Assembly: GCA_964399535.1 (NCBI GenBank)
Contig: CAYNRE010000076.1
Coordinates: 124,001-188,000, forward strand
DNA from: CAYNRE01 sp964399535
GTDB taxonomy: Bacteria > Planctomycetota > Planctomycetia > Pirellulales > CAYNRE01
Reading direction: 5' to 3'
DNA: 64,000 nucleotides
Below are positions 25,231 through 34,695 of the stretch, in pieces (position 1 is the stretch's first letter; the number at the start of each line of letters is the position of its first letter). The notes under the pieces were generated by a model. The model saw nothing but the letters and a program-made list of their open reading frames with translations. It did not search any database and had not been told where the DNA came from. Made by a program: the position numbers and the translations under genes.

Positions 25231-26481
25231 ATGCCGCTGGCGTTCTCGGTTCGGCGCAGGCGTATCTCACCATCTCACGTGGATCGGATCGGCATCGTGC
25301 TCAACGGGCTCGGCGGCTACGACTTGCTCTTGCCGCCGAAGATCGTGCTGGGTTGGGGCCGCCGCAACGAAGTGGGCCGGTTGGCCCGATCGCTGGGGCA
25401 GCGTGCCTTTCTGGTCACCGGCTCGCGCACCCTGGCCGATAACGGCGAAAATGCGCGACTGGCCTACACGCTCACCAAGGCCGGCCTTACCACGCGGCAT
25501 TTGACCGAGATTCGCCGCGAGCCCACGCCCGACGACGTCGACCAGGCGCTCGACGCACTCCTTGCACACGATCCGCGACCCGGCGACCTGGTGATTGCAC
25601 TCGGGGGCGGTTCGGCCTTGGACCTGGCTAAAGCCCTGGCCGCGCTGGCCCTGCAGGACCCGCCCTACGCCGTGCTCGATTACTTGGAAGGGGTGGGCAC
25701 CGGCCGGCAACTCGTCGAGCCTGCGCTACCGGTGGTGGCGCTACCCACCACGGCGGGCACGGGAAGCGAGGCCACGAAAAACGCGGTCATCACCAGTTAC
25801 GACCCCCCCTTTAAGAAAAGCCTGCGGGCCGACTCGATGTTGCCCCGGCTGGTGGTGGTCGACCCCGAGCTAACGGTTAGTAACCCCGCGGCGGTTACCA
25901 TCCATTCGGGCATGGATGCGATCACTCAGCTCATTGAAAGCTATCTCACCCGTCGGGCACAGCCGCTCACGCGGGCTTGGATTCGACAGGCGCTACCCGG
26001 CGCGCTGGCGGCGCTGCCGCTGGCCGCCCGGCAGGCCGACCATCGGCCGGCGCGCGAGCACCTGGCTCACGCCGCGTTGGTATCGGGCATTTGCCTGGCG
26101 AATTCCGGGCTCGGGTTGGCCCACGGCGTGGCGGCGGCGCTGGGTTCGGTCGTGGGGGTTTCCCACGGCCTGGCCTGCGCCGTGATGTTGCCCTGGACGC
26201 TGGAGACCAACCGCGCAGCCTGCCGGCGCGAGCTGGCCGAGTTGGAAGCGGCCGTGACCGGCGAGCCCCCGGGTGACTGGGACCGTGGTGCCGAATCGTT
26301 TTTGGCCCGCATCGAACAACTGGCTCGCCAGCTTGGCGTGCCCGATCGACTGCGCGAATTGGGGGTCGAACCGGCACACCTGCCGGCGCTAGTGAGCGGA
26401 TCGCAGGGGAACAGCTTAAGCGGCAATCCGGTGGAACTGAGCGAACCCCAACTGGCCGAACTGCTGGAGCGGATTCGATGA
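25231..26481 (+). CDS. Iron-containing alcohol dehydrogenase family protein
   Basis: 416 residues from ATG 25231; in-frame GTGs at 25279 and 25297 would begin closer to the conserved LPPKIVLGWGRRNEVGRL and may be the true starts. Family signs: VIALGGGSALDLAKAL (NAD(P) binding), ALPTTAGTGSEATKNAVI, the metal site HSGMDAITQLIESY, and GICLANSGLGLAHGVAAALG followed by VGVSHGLACAVMLP with the metal-binding His residues. Such enzymes interconvert alcohols and aldehydes, or act on polyol and phosphonate substrates; the substrate is unknown. It overlaps the kinase gene by ATGA, so the two probably act together. Confidence 0.88.
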   Translation: MPLAFSVRRRRISPSHVDRIGIVLNGLGGYDLLLPPKIVLGWGRRNEVGRLARSLGQRAFLVTGSRTLADNGENARLAYTLTKAGLTTRHLTEIRREPTPDDVDQALDALLAHDPRPGDLVIALGGGSALDLAKALAALALQDPPYAVLDYLEGVGTGRQLVEPALPVVALPTTAGTGSEATKNAVITSYDPPFKKSLRADSMLPRLVVVDPELTVSNPAAVTIHSGMDAITQLIESYLTRRAQPLTRAWIRQALPGALAALPLAARQADHRPAREHLAHAALVSGICLANSGLGLAHGVAAALGSVVGVSHGLACAVMLPWTLETNRAACRRELAELEAAVTGEPPGDWDRGAESFLARIEQLARQLGVPDRLRELGVEPAHLPALVSGSQGNSLSGNPVELSEPQLAELLERIR

Positions 26482-27407
26482 TCCTGGTGGCTGGGCTCTC
26501 GCCCGCATGGCAGCAAACGATGATCTTCAACGGCTTCGCCACGGGCGGAGTGCGGAGGGCCGCGGAGGTAACCTGGTGCGCCTCGGGCAAGGTGCTGAAC
26601 GTGGCCCGCGCCGTGGCGCAACTAGGGGGCGCCGCGCATGCCCTGACGGCCGTGGGGGGGTGGTCGGGCGAGGCGGCCCGGCGGCAGTTTGACGCCGAAG
26701 GTTGCGAAGCCTCTTGGGTCCAGACGAACACGCCCACGCGGGTTTGCACGACGCTACTCGATCTTGGCGGCAGCCCTACCACCGAACTGGTGGCAAACAC
26801 CGGGCCGATCGCGCCCGAGGAGCTGGCCAGATTTCGGTCGCGGTTTGCTGAGCTCGTGCCCCGGGCCGCGGGGGTCGTGCTTACCGGAAGCTGGCCCCCC
26901 AACGTGCCGCCCACGTTTCCGGCCGAGCTGCTCCGAATGGTTCCCAGCGGCGTGCCGACCGTGCTCGATCTGCGGGGGCCCGAGCTGATCGCCGCCCTGC
27001 CGCTGGGGCCCACGCTGGTCAAACCCAACCGCGAAGAGTTGGCCGCCTCGGTTGGCCGTAGCTTGGATCGCGACGCCGAATTGTGGGAAGCGATGCTCGG
27101 GCTGGTGCGACAGGGCGCGGCCCACGTGCTGATTACAAACGGGGCCGCCGGGGCCTGGCTCGCTTCGGCCGAGGGCATTCGCGGCCTTGAACCACCGCGG
27201 ATTACGGCCAGGAACCCGATCGGTAGCGGCGACAGCCTGGCCGCGGGCGCCATCGTGGGGCTGGCCCAAGGGGATTCGATGGAAAACGCGGCTCGATGGG
27301 GAATGGCCGCGGCCATTGAGAACGCATTGGGTTGGCTACCGGCCCGGTTCGACGCCGAGGCGGTCGCGCGCCGCGCGGCCCAACTGGCCTGGCGAACGCC
27401 GGCCTAG
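26478..27407 (+). CDS. PfkB-family carbohydrate kinase, 1-phosphofructokinase/LacC-like
   Basis: 309 residues, the normal length. The start overlaps the dehydrogenase stop (ATGA). Seen: MILVAGLSPAWQQT at the substrate side, the GK-x-x-NVAR motif as ASGKVLNVARAVAQLGG, ELVANTGPIAPEEL, VLTGSWPPNVPPTF, LVKPNREEL and the catalytic/anion-hole loop NPIGSGDSLAAGA (usual form G-A-G-D; the Asp is kept). The closest known groups are 1-phosphofructokinase and tagatose-6-phosphate kinase. With the dehydrogenase, oxidation or reduction and phosphorylation of a sugar or polyol is a plausible module (inference). Confidence 0.88.
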   Translation: MILVAGLSPAWQQTMIFNGFATGGVRRAAEVTWCASGKVLNVARAVAQLGGAAHALTAVGGWSGEAARRQFDAEGCEASWVQTNTPTRVCTTLLDLGGSPTTELVANTGPIAPEELARFRSRFAELVPRAAGVVLTGSWPPNVPPTFPAELLRMVPSGVPTVLDLRGPELIAALPLGPTLVKPNREELAASVGRSLDRDAELWEAMLGLVRQGAAHVLITNGAAGAWLASAEGIRGLEPPRITARNPIGSGDSLAAGAIVGLAQGDSMENAARWGMAAAIENALGWLPARFDAEAVARRAAQLAWRTPA

Positions 27408-27410
27408 CAG

Positions 27411-27449
27411 GCCGGGGGAAACGCCCCACGAGAGGTTGACTCCCCCGGC
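27411..27449. terminator. Long hairpin between convergent pfkB-type and dehydrogenase genes
   Basis: GCCGGGGGA (27411-27419) and TCCCCCGGC (27441-27449) form a perfect 9-bp stem with a 21-base loop, filling most of the 56-base gap between two convergent stop codons. It could end both transcripts, though no U-tract is present. Confidence 0.5.
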
Positions 27450-27463
27450 GACCTCGACGCCGA

Positions 27464-30400
27464 TCACTCCTCGTCGAGCGTTTCCAGCGTGAGCGCCATG
27501 ACCACCGGCGCCGTTCGATCGGGCCCCTTGACTAGTTCAATCTGGGCAATGGGTTCAGCGCGCCCTGGCTTGATCGACAAGTAGCGCAACTGGTGCGATC
27601 CAAGCTGAAAGGCCAGCTTCGAGCCGGGTACCTCGATCACACGGATGTAATCGGCCAGGTGCTCGCCATTGCGCAGCGGGTGATCTTCCTGGTCGCCCGA
27701 GGCGTAGTGCAAACGCACGACCAGCGAAACGCTGCCCTGCTGGCCCAGCGGGAACCCCCACCCGCTGACGCCACCCAAGAGGTGAATCGCCCGGGCCGGG
27801 AGCCCGCAGGCAACCATCACGCTTTTGGGCATCTGGCGGGAAACGGCGCCCTCGGGGCCATACAGCAAAACTGCATTGGGAACCTTGCCCCCTTGGGGAT
27901 CGAGCAGCTGGAACGGCACCTCGCCCACGGTGTGCGCGCCCCAGCGATCGAAGACCAGGGTTTCTCCCAGGTTCTCGCGGGCATAGAACATGCCGCGGTC
28001 GCTGGCCACGGTGGCCGCACCGGAAAGCCGTAGCGGCAGGTACCTGCCCCGGGCGGCGAGAAACTCCAATAGGTCGACCAGTTCGGTCGCGGGGAGCTTC
28101 TCAAAACCTTCGGGCATGACCGATTTGTTCGAGGCGGTGAGCGACTCGATCTGTTCGCGAAGCACCACCTGGCGCTGGGCCTGGCTGTCGAGCACCTCGA
28201 CCGAAGTTTGATTCTCGCTGAGCAGCAGGCCCGTCAGCACGCGGCCATCGACCGTTTCAACCAGGTACTGGCGAAAGTTCCCCTCGACCGACCGGTTCGG
28301 GTCGAGCACGTCGGCCAGTATTTCGCGGCGCGAGCGCAGGGCAATTCCAGTCAGGTCGGGGCCGATCGCCACCCCCAAATCGCCATGGCGGTGGCACTTG
28401 CCGCACTGTTTCTCGAACACCGCCCGGCCGGCCGCCACGTCGCCGCGCCGGTCGGCCAAGGAGAGCATCTCGTCGAGCACCGCCTGGCGATCGGTGCTGG
28501 CCAGGATTCCGCTCTGCATCATCAATTTGCGGGCACGCGCGGCCAACTCCGGTTTGGGGTGATTGACCAGTTGCTGAATCTGCTCCACGCCCAACTCGCT
28601 GCGCGACAAATCGCCGCGCTCGAGCGCCGCCAGAAGCGCCACGGTCCAAGTGGGTCGGGTGAGCAAGAGCGCCACCGCCGAGCGGCGCAGCGTAGGCGTG
28701 AGTGCCGGCCAATGGGCCAGCACCTGGCTAGCAACGGCCGGTGAAGTGCTCTGGCCCAGGCTCGCCAGAATCTGTTGGCTCAGCTCGAGCGGCGTTTGCG
28801 GGACAATGACAGCGATTAAATCCGAGATTTCGGCGGGCGAGGGATCGAGTTCCGCAAGCGAGTCGACCGCCGCCAGCCGCTGGTCGAGCGGTATCTGGCT
28901 CGCCTTCGCGCTCGCGAGCAACTCACCTCGCATCCGCTTCAGTTGCACGGCAAATTCATCGCCCAGATTCCAACGGTTGGCCAATCGCGTAAGCGCCAGA
29001 CGTCCCTCGCTCGTCAAAGTTTGAAGCTGGTCGGCCCAGGGCGGCAGCTTGAGCTCGTTCAGGTCCGCCGGGCGCTCGTGTTGCCAGCCCGCGTCGAGGC
29101 CCATCCAAAACGCGGACGCCACTTGGCCGTCGGCCTGCGCCGCCCCGGAGGCCAAGGCCGTGCCCAGCCGGTCGGGCCGGCCCCGCGCCCAGTGCTCGGC
29201 AACCACGCGCACCGTGTCGGTCAACAGCGGCGTGGCCGAGCCGGAACGTTCCAAGGCCGTCAGCAGAAACTCATGATCGTGCCGCGCGGCGGCGGCGACG
29301 AGCGCTTGGGGAATCCAAGGATCGGCCGCGTTGCTCGCTTCCAGCGCGGCCGCCACGATGGCCCGGGCCGCGTACTCGGCGGCCGGCATTTCCGCCATGG
29401 TCAACAGCGCCGCCAAGCGCACACCCAGGTCCGGGTCGCTCAGCCGACTGCCGGAAAGCAACGACGACAGTTCGCGGATTTCCCGAGGCATCGTGGCCAG
29501 CGCCGCCCGCCGAACCGCCGGCGCCGGGTGACCCTGGGCTGCCCGGAGCACATCGCCCACCTCGGGAGCGGTTGCCGAGAGCGATCCCAAGGTCCACACG
29601 GCATGGGCCAACTGCGGGTCGTCGGGCCGCTTCTCGGGCAGTCGCTGGGCAATGAGCTCGAGCAACCGCTGGCTCAATTCGGGCGCATTTTGTTCCAACA
29701 ACAATCGCTGCGCGGTGAGGCGCCAGAATAGGTTGTCGTTGCCCAGCGCGTCGAGCAGCGCGGCGGTATCCGCCCCGGCCAGGCTAACGGGCGCAGGCGA
29801 CTGTTTGATCGCGGGGGCAGCGGGGGCAGAATCGGCTTCGGGGCTGCCCGCCAAAGCATCGCCCGCGCCGCTGCAAACGATGCGATAAATTCGCCCGTGC
29901 GTTCGATCGCGCTCGGGCGTAACGTAGGCGTTTCCCGGGCCGGTCTCGTAGCCCGGGGGGGTGGGATTATGGCGGACGATGAAGTTGTACCAATCCAGCC
30001 ACCAAACCGCGCCATCGGGACCCACCGTGGCTTGAATCGGGGCCGTCCAGGGATCGGTGCTGGCCAACAGATTGAAGCCGTCGCGAGCCACGAACCCGCT
30101 GCCTCGCGGCACGAGCCAGTCGATGTGAATCAGGTGGCCGGTCGGCTCACAGACCAGGGCCGCGCGGTTGCGATACTCGGCCGGAAACGCCCCGGCAGTG
30201 ACCAACTCGTGGCCCGAGGCCGCGGTGTAGCCGCCATGGTGGTCGACCTGTCGCAGGTCGGCCGAGATGTGGTGAAACCGCTTATGGTCCTCGATGCCGG
30301 CGCTGCCCACGCCGTGCCAACCGCGGACGGATTCGTAGTAGCGATTGGGTATGGCCAGGTGAACGCTGTGCTGGTTGTTGGCCGTCGAGGCGAATACGTC

Positions 30401-31777
30401 GCCCGATTCGCTGAACCCCAGCCCCCAGGTGTTGTTCGAGGTGGGGGTGAGCACTTCCATCGCCGAACCATCGGGCCGGAAGCGAAAGATCGACTGTTTC
30501 ATCGACACCTGCTGGTCGCCGATGCGGACCGCGGCGCCGCTGTAGCCGATCGTGGCCCAGACCCAGCCGTCGAAACCCCAGTGCAGGTTGCTGTGCACGG
30601 CATGGGTATCGAAGCGATTGAAACCGGTGTAGAGCACCTGCCGCCGGTCGGCCCGGTCGTCGCCGTCGGTATCTTCGAGAAAGAGAATGTCGGGGGCTCG
30701 GGCCACGATCACGCCGCGCCCATAGCGCAACAGCCCGGTGGGGATGTTCAGCCCCTCGGCGAATACGGTGAATTTGTCGGCCCGGCCGTCGCCGTCGGTG
30801 TCTTCGCAAATCTTGATTCGGTCGTGGCCCCCATCGGGGTCGAGCAAGGTGTTGGGGTAATCGGTGCTTTCGATAATCCAGGCTCGGCCGCGCTCGTCAA
30901 AAGCCATGGCCAGCGGCTTGACCACGTCGGGCTCGGCGGCAAATAGCTCGACGCGAAACCCCTCGGGCAGATGCATCCGCGCCAGCGACTGTTCGGCGGA
31001 GAGCGGCTCGACGACCGGCGCCTGGTAGGGCGCCGGGCCATCGATTTCGGCAGCCTGCTCGGCATCGCCCAGCCGGCCTGCCGCCCAGCGCAGCGATTGC
31101 CGCACGAGTTGCTGAAAACCAGGGTGCTGCCAGGTGCGCTGATCGTGCCCCAGGGCGGTGTACACGACTCGGCCCTGACCTTCGCGCCGCACCCAGGTGT
31201 AGGGCTCGTACCCCCCCTGCTCCGGCCGGCACATCAGCACCCGACGGTCGGAGGAGAGCTGATCGTGGACATAGGTTTCATCCCAGCTTTCCAGCGAGGT
31301 CAGGCCCGCCATGAGCGGATGCTGGGCGTCGACAATCCGAGCGCGAAACACCTCGGCGCCGTGATGATGAAAGCGACCGCCCACGAGGCGCGTGTAGGCA
31401 TCGCTGGCCCGAAAACAGTGCGAGGCGCAGTGCACCGCGACCAGGCCCCGCCCGCCGCGCACAAACTCGAGCAGGGCGCCTTCCTCGGCAGCGGACAGGT
31501 CACCATCGTCTTTGTAAATCAGCAGTACGTCGCTGGCTCGGAGCCTGCCGTCGGTCAGGGCGGCCAAATCCTCGGTGTACTGGCAAACGATCTCGCTTCC
31601 CGCCAGCCCCTGTTGGAACAATTCGAGCATTTCGCTCGGCCGATGGCTGCCGCTGGAGCCGCCGATCGCCAGCACGCGAAGGGGCGCGTCGTCGGCCGCC
31701 AGTGGGCCGGCTAGGGCCAGAACCACCAGGCCGGCGAGCGGCAGCGCTCGCCCGGGTTGCATCCTCACTTGCGGCAT
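27464..31777 (-). CDS. ThuA / quinoprotein-type dehydrogenase / HEAT / cytochrome c fusion protein
   Basis: 1437 residues from ATG 31777, giving a signal peptide (LPLAGLVVLALAGPLAADD). Domains in order: a ThuA-like domain (about 30-240; VLAIGGSSGSHRP, GLVAVHCASHCF, VVYTALGHDQRTW); the six-bladed propeller of the planctomycete/verrucomicrobial membrane-bound dehydrogenase family (about 275-660; CEDTDGDGRADKF, FNRFDTHAVHSNLHWGFDG, DWLVPRGSGF); helical HEAT-like repeats (about 690-1100); a mono-haem cytochrome c with CGKCH near residue 1124 and IGPDLTG; and a C-terminal beta region. Such proteins are thought to oxidise sugars or glycan products in the periplasm, passing electrons to the haem. 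The substrate is unknown. Apparently monocistronic. Confidence 0.9.
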   Translation of the reverse strand: MPQVRMQPGRALPLAGLVVLALAGPLAADDAPLRVLAIGGSSGSHRPSEMLELFQQGLAGSEIVCQYTEDLAALTDGRLRASDVLLIYKDDGDLSAAEEGALLEFVRGGRGLVAVHCASHCFRASDAYTRLVGGRFHHHGAEVFRARIVDAQHPLMAGLTSLESWDETYVHDQLSSDRRVLMCRPEQGGYEPYTWVRREGQGRVVYTALGHDQRTWQHPGFQQLVRQSLRWAAGRLGDAEQAAEIDGPAPYQAPVVEPLSAEQSLARMHLPEGFRVELFAAEPDVVKPLAMAFDERGRAWIIESTDYPNTLLDPDGGHDRIKICEDTDGDGRADKFTVFAEGLNIPTGLLRYGRGVIVARAPDILFLEDTDGDDRADRRQVLYTGFNRFDTHAVHSNLHWGFDGWVWATIGYSGAAVRIGDQQVSMKQSIFRFRPDGSAMEVLTPTSNNTWGLGFSESGDVFASTANNQHSVHLAIPNRYYESVRGWHGVGSAGIEDHKRFHHISADLRQVDHHGGYTAASGHELVTAGAFPAEYRNRAALVCEPTGHLIHIDWLVPRGSGFVARDGFNLLASTDPWTAPIQATVGPDGAVWWLDWYNFIVRHNPTPPGYETGPGNAYVTPERDRTHGRIYRIVCSGAGDALAGSPEADSAPAAPAIKQSPAPVSLAGADTAALLDALGNDNLFWRLTAQRLLLEQNAPELSQRLLELIAQRLPEKRPDDPQLAHAVWTLGSLSATAPEVGDVLRAAQGHPAPAVRRAALATMPREIRELSSLLSGSRLSDPDLGVRLAALLTMAEMPAAEYAARAIVAAALEASNAADPWIPQALVAAAARHDHEFLLTALERSGSATPLLTDTVRVVAEHWARGRPDRLGTALASGAAQADGQVASAFWMGLDAGWQHERPADLNELKLPPWADQLQTLTSEGRLALTRLANRWNLGDEFAVQLKRMRGELLASAKASQIPLDQRLAAVDSLAELDPSPAEISDLIAVIVPQTPLELSQQILASLGQSTSPAVASQVLAHWPALTPTLRRSAVALLLTRPTWTVALLAALERGDLSRSELGVEQIQQLVNHPKPELAARARKLMMQSGILASTDRQAVLDEMLSLADRRGDVAAGRAVFEKQCGKCHRHGDLGVAIGPDLTGIALRSRREILADVLDPNRSVEGNFRQYLVETVDGRVLTGLLLSENQTSVEVLDSQAQRQVVLREQIESLTASNKSVMPEGFEKLPATELVDLLEFLAARGRYLPLRLSGAATVASDRGMFYARENLGETLVFDRWGAHTVGEVPFQLLDPQGGKVPNAVLLYGPEGAVSRQMPKSVMVACGLPARAIHLLGGVSGWGFPLGQQGSVSLVVRLHYASGDQEDHPLRNGEHLADYIRVIEVPGSKLAFQLGSHQLRYLSIKPGRAEPIAQIELVKGPDRTAPVVMALTLETLDEE

Positions 31778-32066
31778 CTCCCCACCCAAAAAAAATGGCT
31801 GGCCGTCGGTCGATCGCGACGCACCCTCGAGAACCGCACGCCGCGCGCCTTCGGCCTGAAACCGGCTAGATGATAACCGGCCCAACGGACTCCCGCACCC
31901 GTGGAAGCACCTGGCGCGCGGCCCAGGCATCGGGTGGATCCGAGCGCAAGGGGGGCAGCGTTTGACGGGCCCGGCGGCCATCCGTTAAGGTTCCCCGCGG
32001 GTTTCGGCCCGGCGTCCGCCACACCTGGCCGGCCAGGATTCTTTGTTCCGCTGCTGGAAGCTGTCG

Positions 32067-33197
32067 ATGTCGTTTCTCACATTCGTACTGAAGAACCTGT
32101 TTCGTCGCCGGGTGCGCACGGTGCTGACCCTGGTGGGGGTGTCGCTGGCGGTGGGGGCCGTGGTGGCCCTGGTCGGGGTTTCCAACGGCCTGGAGAGCGC
32201 CTTTCTCGACCTGTACGACCGCCGCGGGGTGGACCTGGTGGTGGTCAAAGCGGGCGTCACCGAGCGGCTCACCAGCGCGCTGGATGAACGCCTGGGAGAA
32301 AAAATCGCCCAGGTACCCGGCGTGCGCGACGTGGCCTGGGGCCTGATGGATGTCGTCTCGTTTCAAGATCTGGACCTGTTCGCCGTGGTCGTCCAGGGTT
32401 GGCCCGACGACACGTTCATGCTCCAGGATTTGAAGCTGCTCGAGGGCCGCTCGCTCAGGCCGGGGGACGGCCGGGTGGTGATGTTGGGGAAGATTCTGGC
32501 CAAGAACATGGGTAAGAAGTTGGGAGACCAGGTCGAAATCATCGAAGACGAACCGTTCGAGGTCATCGGCATCTTCGAAAGCTTCAGCGTTTACGAAAAT
32601 GGGTCCATGATCGTACCGCTCGGCGAGTTGCAGAAGTTGATGGACCGCCCCGGCCAGGTGACGGGGTTCAACGTGATCGCCGACGACTCGCAAGATCGCG
32701 CCGCGGTCGAGCGGCTCGCGGCCGAGATCAAGAAGCTGAGCCCCGGCCTGGAGCCGATGATGACCAACGACTTCGTCACTTCGAGCTCGCAGCTCAACGT
32801 GGTACGGAGCATGGCCTGGCTCACCTCGGCCATCGCCCTGGTGATCGGCACGGTGGGCATGCTCAACACCATGGTCATGTCGGTCTTCGAGCGAACCCAG
32901 GAAATCGGCATTCTCCGGGCCATTGGCTGGCGGCGCGGGCGGGTGGTGTCGATGGTGCTGGCCGAGTCGCTGCTGATGAGCGTGGCGGGGGCCGTGATCG
33001 GAACCATTGCCGCGACGGTCGTCACCCGGCTCTTGCGCGAATTGCCGCAGGCGGCCGGCATGGTCGCGGGCCAGTTCGATCCGCAAGTGGCGGGCCAGGG
33101 CTTTCTGATCGCCTTGGTCGTGGGCCTGGTGGGCGGACTGTATCCCGCCTGGCGGGCCGCGCAACTGCTGCCCACGGAGGCCCTGCGCCATGATTGA
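32067..33197 (+). CDS. ABC transporter permease, FtsX/MacB/LolC-type
   Basis: 376 residues from ATG 32067 with GGAAG upstream; the TTG at 32043 is rejected. Topology: one N-terminal helix (VLTLVGVSLAVGAVVALVGV), a periplasmic MacB-type core domain of about 230 residues, then three helices (SAIALVIGTVGMLNTMVMSV; LLMSVAGAVIGTIAATVV; FLIALVVGLVGGLYPAWRAA). The C-terminal FtsX signature FERTQEIGILRAIGWRRG is present. These permeases power lipoprotein or peptide/antibiotic export by mechanotransmission rather than a transmembrane channel. The gene overlaps its ATPase by 8 bases. No separate membrane-fusion protein is adjacent. Confidence 0.92.
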   Translation: MSFLTFVLKNLFRRRVRTVLTLVGVSLAVGAVVALVGVSNGLESAFLDLYDRRGVDLVVVKAGVTERLTSALDERLGEKIAQVPGVRDVAWGLMDVVSFQDLDLFAVVVQGWPDDTFMLQDLKLLEGRSLRPGDGRVVMLGKILAKNMGKKLGDQVEIIEDEPFEVIGIFESFSVYENGSMIVPLGELQKLMDRPGQVTGFNVIADDSQDRAAVERLAAEIKKLSPGLEPMMTNDFVTSSSQLNVVRSMAWLTSAIALVIGTVGMLNTMVMSVFERTQEIGILRAIGWRRGRVVSMVLAESLLMSVAGAVIGTIAATVVTRLLRELPQAAGMVAGQFDPQVAGQGFLIALVVGLVGGLYPAWRAAQLLPTEALRHD

Positions 33198-33876
33198 GGC
33201 GGCTCGGCCAACCCCCATTCTCAGCGTCGAGAACGTATCGAAACACTACCCCGACGGCAACGTGACGGCGCTCGACCGGGTGAGCCTGGCGGTGTACCCA
33301 GGCGACTACCTTGCGATCGTCGGCACCAGCGGCAGCGGTAAATCCACCTTGCTCAACCTGCTCGGCGCGCTGGATGAGCCCAGTAGCGGACAGGTGCTAT
33401 TCACCGGCAAACCGCTGGGCGAGTGGGGAAGCCTCGACCGCTTTCGTTCTCAGCAAATCGGGTTCGTTTTCCAGTCGTTTTTTCTTCTGCCCGTGCTCAC
33501 TGCGCTGGAGAACGTGCAGGTGCCCATGTTCGAGGCCGACTACAGCATCGCCCAGCGCAAGGAGCGGGCCCATCAGCTCTTGGCGCTGGTGGAAATGGAC
33601 CACCGGGCCGATCACCTGCCCCGCCAGCTTTCGGTGGGCGAGCGCCAGCGGGTAGCCATTGCCCGGGCGCTGGCCAACGACCCGCCGATTGTGCTGGCCG
33701 ACGAGCCGACCGGCAATCTCGACAGCCGCACCGGACATGCCATTTTCGACCTGCTCGACCGGCTGCATCGCGAGCGGGGCAAGACCATCGTGCTGATTAC
33801 CCACGACCCGCAGTTGGCGGAGCGGGCGGCCCGGGTCGTGCGCATTCGCGATGGCCGGCTCGATGTCGAGCGTTAG
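33190..33876 (+). CDS. ABC transporter ATP-binding protein, LolD/MacB-type
   Basis: 228 residues, usual LolD length. Motifs: Walker A VGTSGSGKSTLL, Q-loop IGFVFQSFFLLP, signature LSVGERQRVAIARAL (GE instead of the more common GGQ), Walker B IVLADEPTGNLD, and switch His in VLITHDPQ. With the overlapping permease it forms one exporter. The family extracts lipoproteins or exports small molecules. It is the last gene before the convergent flagellar locus. Confidence 0.94.
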   Translation: MIEAARPTPILSVENVSKHYPDGNVTALDRVSLAVYPGDYLAIVGTSGSGKSTLLNLLGALDEPSSGQVLFTGKPLGEWGSLDRFRSQQIGFVFQSFFLLPVLTALENVQVPMFEADYSIAQRKERAHQLLALVEMDHRADHLPRQLSVGERQRVAIARALANDPPIVLADEPTGNLDSRTGHAIFDLLDRLHRERGKTIVLITHDPQLAERAARVVRIRDGRLDVER

Positions 33877-33903
33877 CTGGCGGCCGATCGCCCCGGCAAC
33901 CCG

Positions 33904-33923
33904 GGCGGGGAAAGCGGCCCGCC
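33904..33923. terminator. GC-rich hairpin after the ABC ATPase, facing motB
   Basis: GGCGGG and CCCGCC pair across an 8-base loop, followed by further GC-rich inverted repeats into the end of motB. It lies in the 60-base convergent gap. No U-tract, so the terminator call is tentative. Confidence 0.3.
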
Positions 33924-33936
33924 AAGCGCCCTGGCG

Positions 33937-34692
33937 CTAGGGCGCCGTGGGTTGGCGGCGCACACGCTGGCCGCGCTCTTCGGGCGAGCCCTGGAAGTCG
34001 CTCACGAGCTCGTCGAGCATGATAATCTCGACACGCGAGTTGTCTTTGAGCAGCGCCGGGTCGTCGGCCACCTGGCTCGGCTCGTTCTCGCCCGCGACGG
34101 AAAGACGGAAGCGCTTGGGATCGATGCCCAGCTTGGCCAGTTCTTCCATCACGCGGTGGCTGCGGTGGTAGGCCAACTCCCAGCGATCGCGGAAGGGGCC
34201 CTGAATGGGGCGGGCCGTGGTGTGGCCGCGAATTTCGATTTTCTGAGGTTTCCCCCCCAGCGAGTTGGCAATCGTAGGAATTTGCTCGAGTTCCTTGGGC
34301 GAAAGCTCCGCCGAGAACTCTTCGAAAAACACCACGCCCCCCACCGTGGCATGCTGGCCGCGGGGTAAGCTGCGCATGCGGGCGTTGGTACCCTGCGCGC
34401 TTTCGTTGGTCATGCCCGAGGCACTGTCTTTCTTGACCGGTTTGCCACCGCTGGGGCTCTTCGATTGCGTAGCCGAGCCATGCGTAAGATTCCAGCCAGG
34501 TGTGTTGCCGGCGGCCTCGTAGCGGCCGAACTGGCGCTGCAGGGCGCTGAGGGCCGACTTGACCTTCTTGTCGGTTTTGATCTCGCTCATCGAAACCAGC
34601 ATGATGAAAAAGGTGAGCAGCAGCGACATCATGTCGCCGAAGGTGACGACCCATTCGGGTACGCCCGGGGGTGGATCGGTTTCCACGGCCAT
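33937..34692 (-). CDS. motB: Flagellar motor stator protein MotB
   Basis: 251 residues. One N-terminal membrane helix holds the proton-carrying Asp (D20) in WVVTFGDMMSLLLTFFIMLV. A hydrophilic linker with Gly/Lys/Ser-rich stretches follows, then an OmpA-type peptidoglycan-binding domain: KIEIRGHTTARP, WELAYHRSHRVMEEL, RFRLSVAGENEPSQ and DNSRVEI (about residues 150-230). It anchors the stator to the cell wall and conducts ions with MotA. Starts three bases after motA stops. The Asp and the usual residues indicate a proton-type motor, though ion choice is not proven. Confidence 0.94.
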   Translation of the reverse strand: MAVETDPPPGVPEWVVTFGDMMSLLLTFFIMLVSMSEIKTDKKVKSALSALQRQFGRYEAAGNTPGWNLTHGSATQSKSPSGGKPVKKDSASGMTNESAQGTNARMRSLPRGQHATVGGVVFFEEFSAELSPKELEQIPTIANSLGGKPQKIEIRGHTTARPIQGPFRDRWELAYHRSHRVMEELAKLGIDPKRFRLSVAGENEPSQVADDPALLKDNSRVEIIMLDELVSDFQGSPEERGQRVRRQPTAP

Positions 34693-34695
34693 GGG

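Noticed and set aside
29897..30946. 349-codon plus-strand frame inside the ThuA/dehydrogenase gene
   Set aside because: Antisense shadow; the opposite strand encodes conserved propeller motifs.
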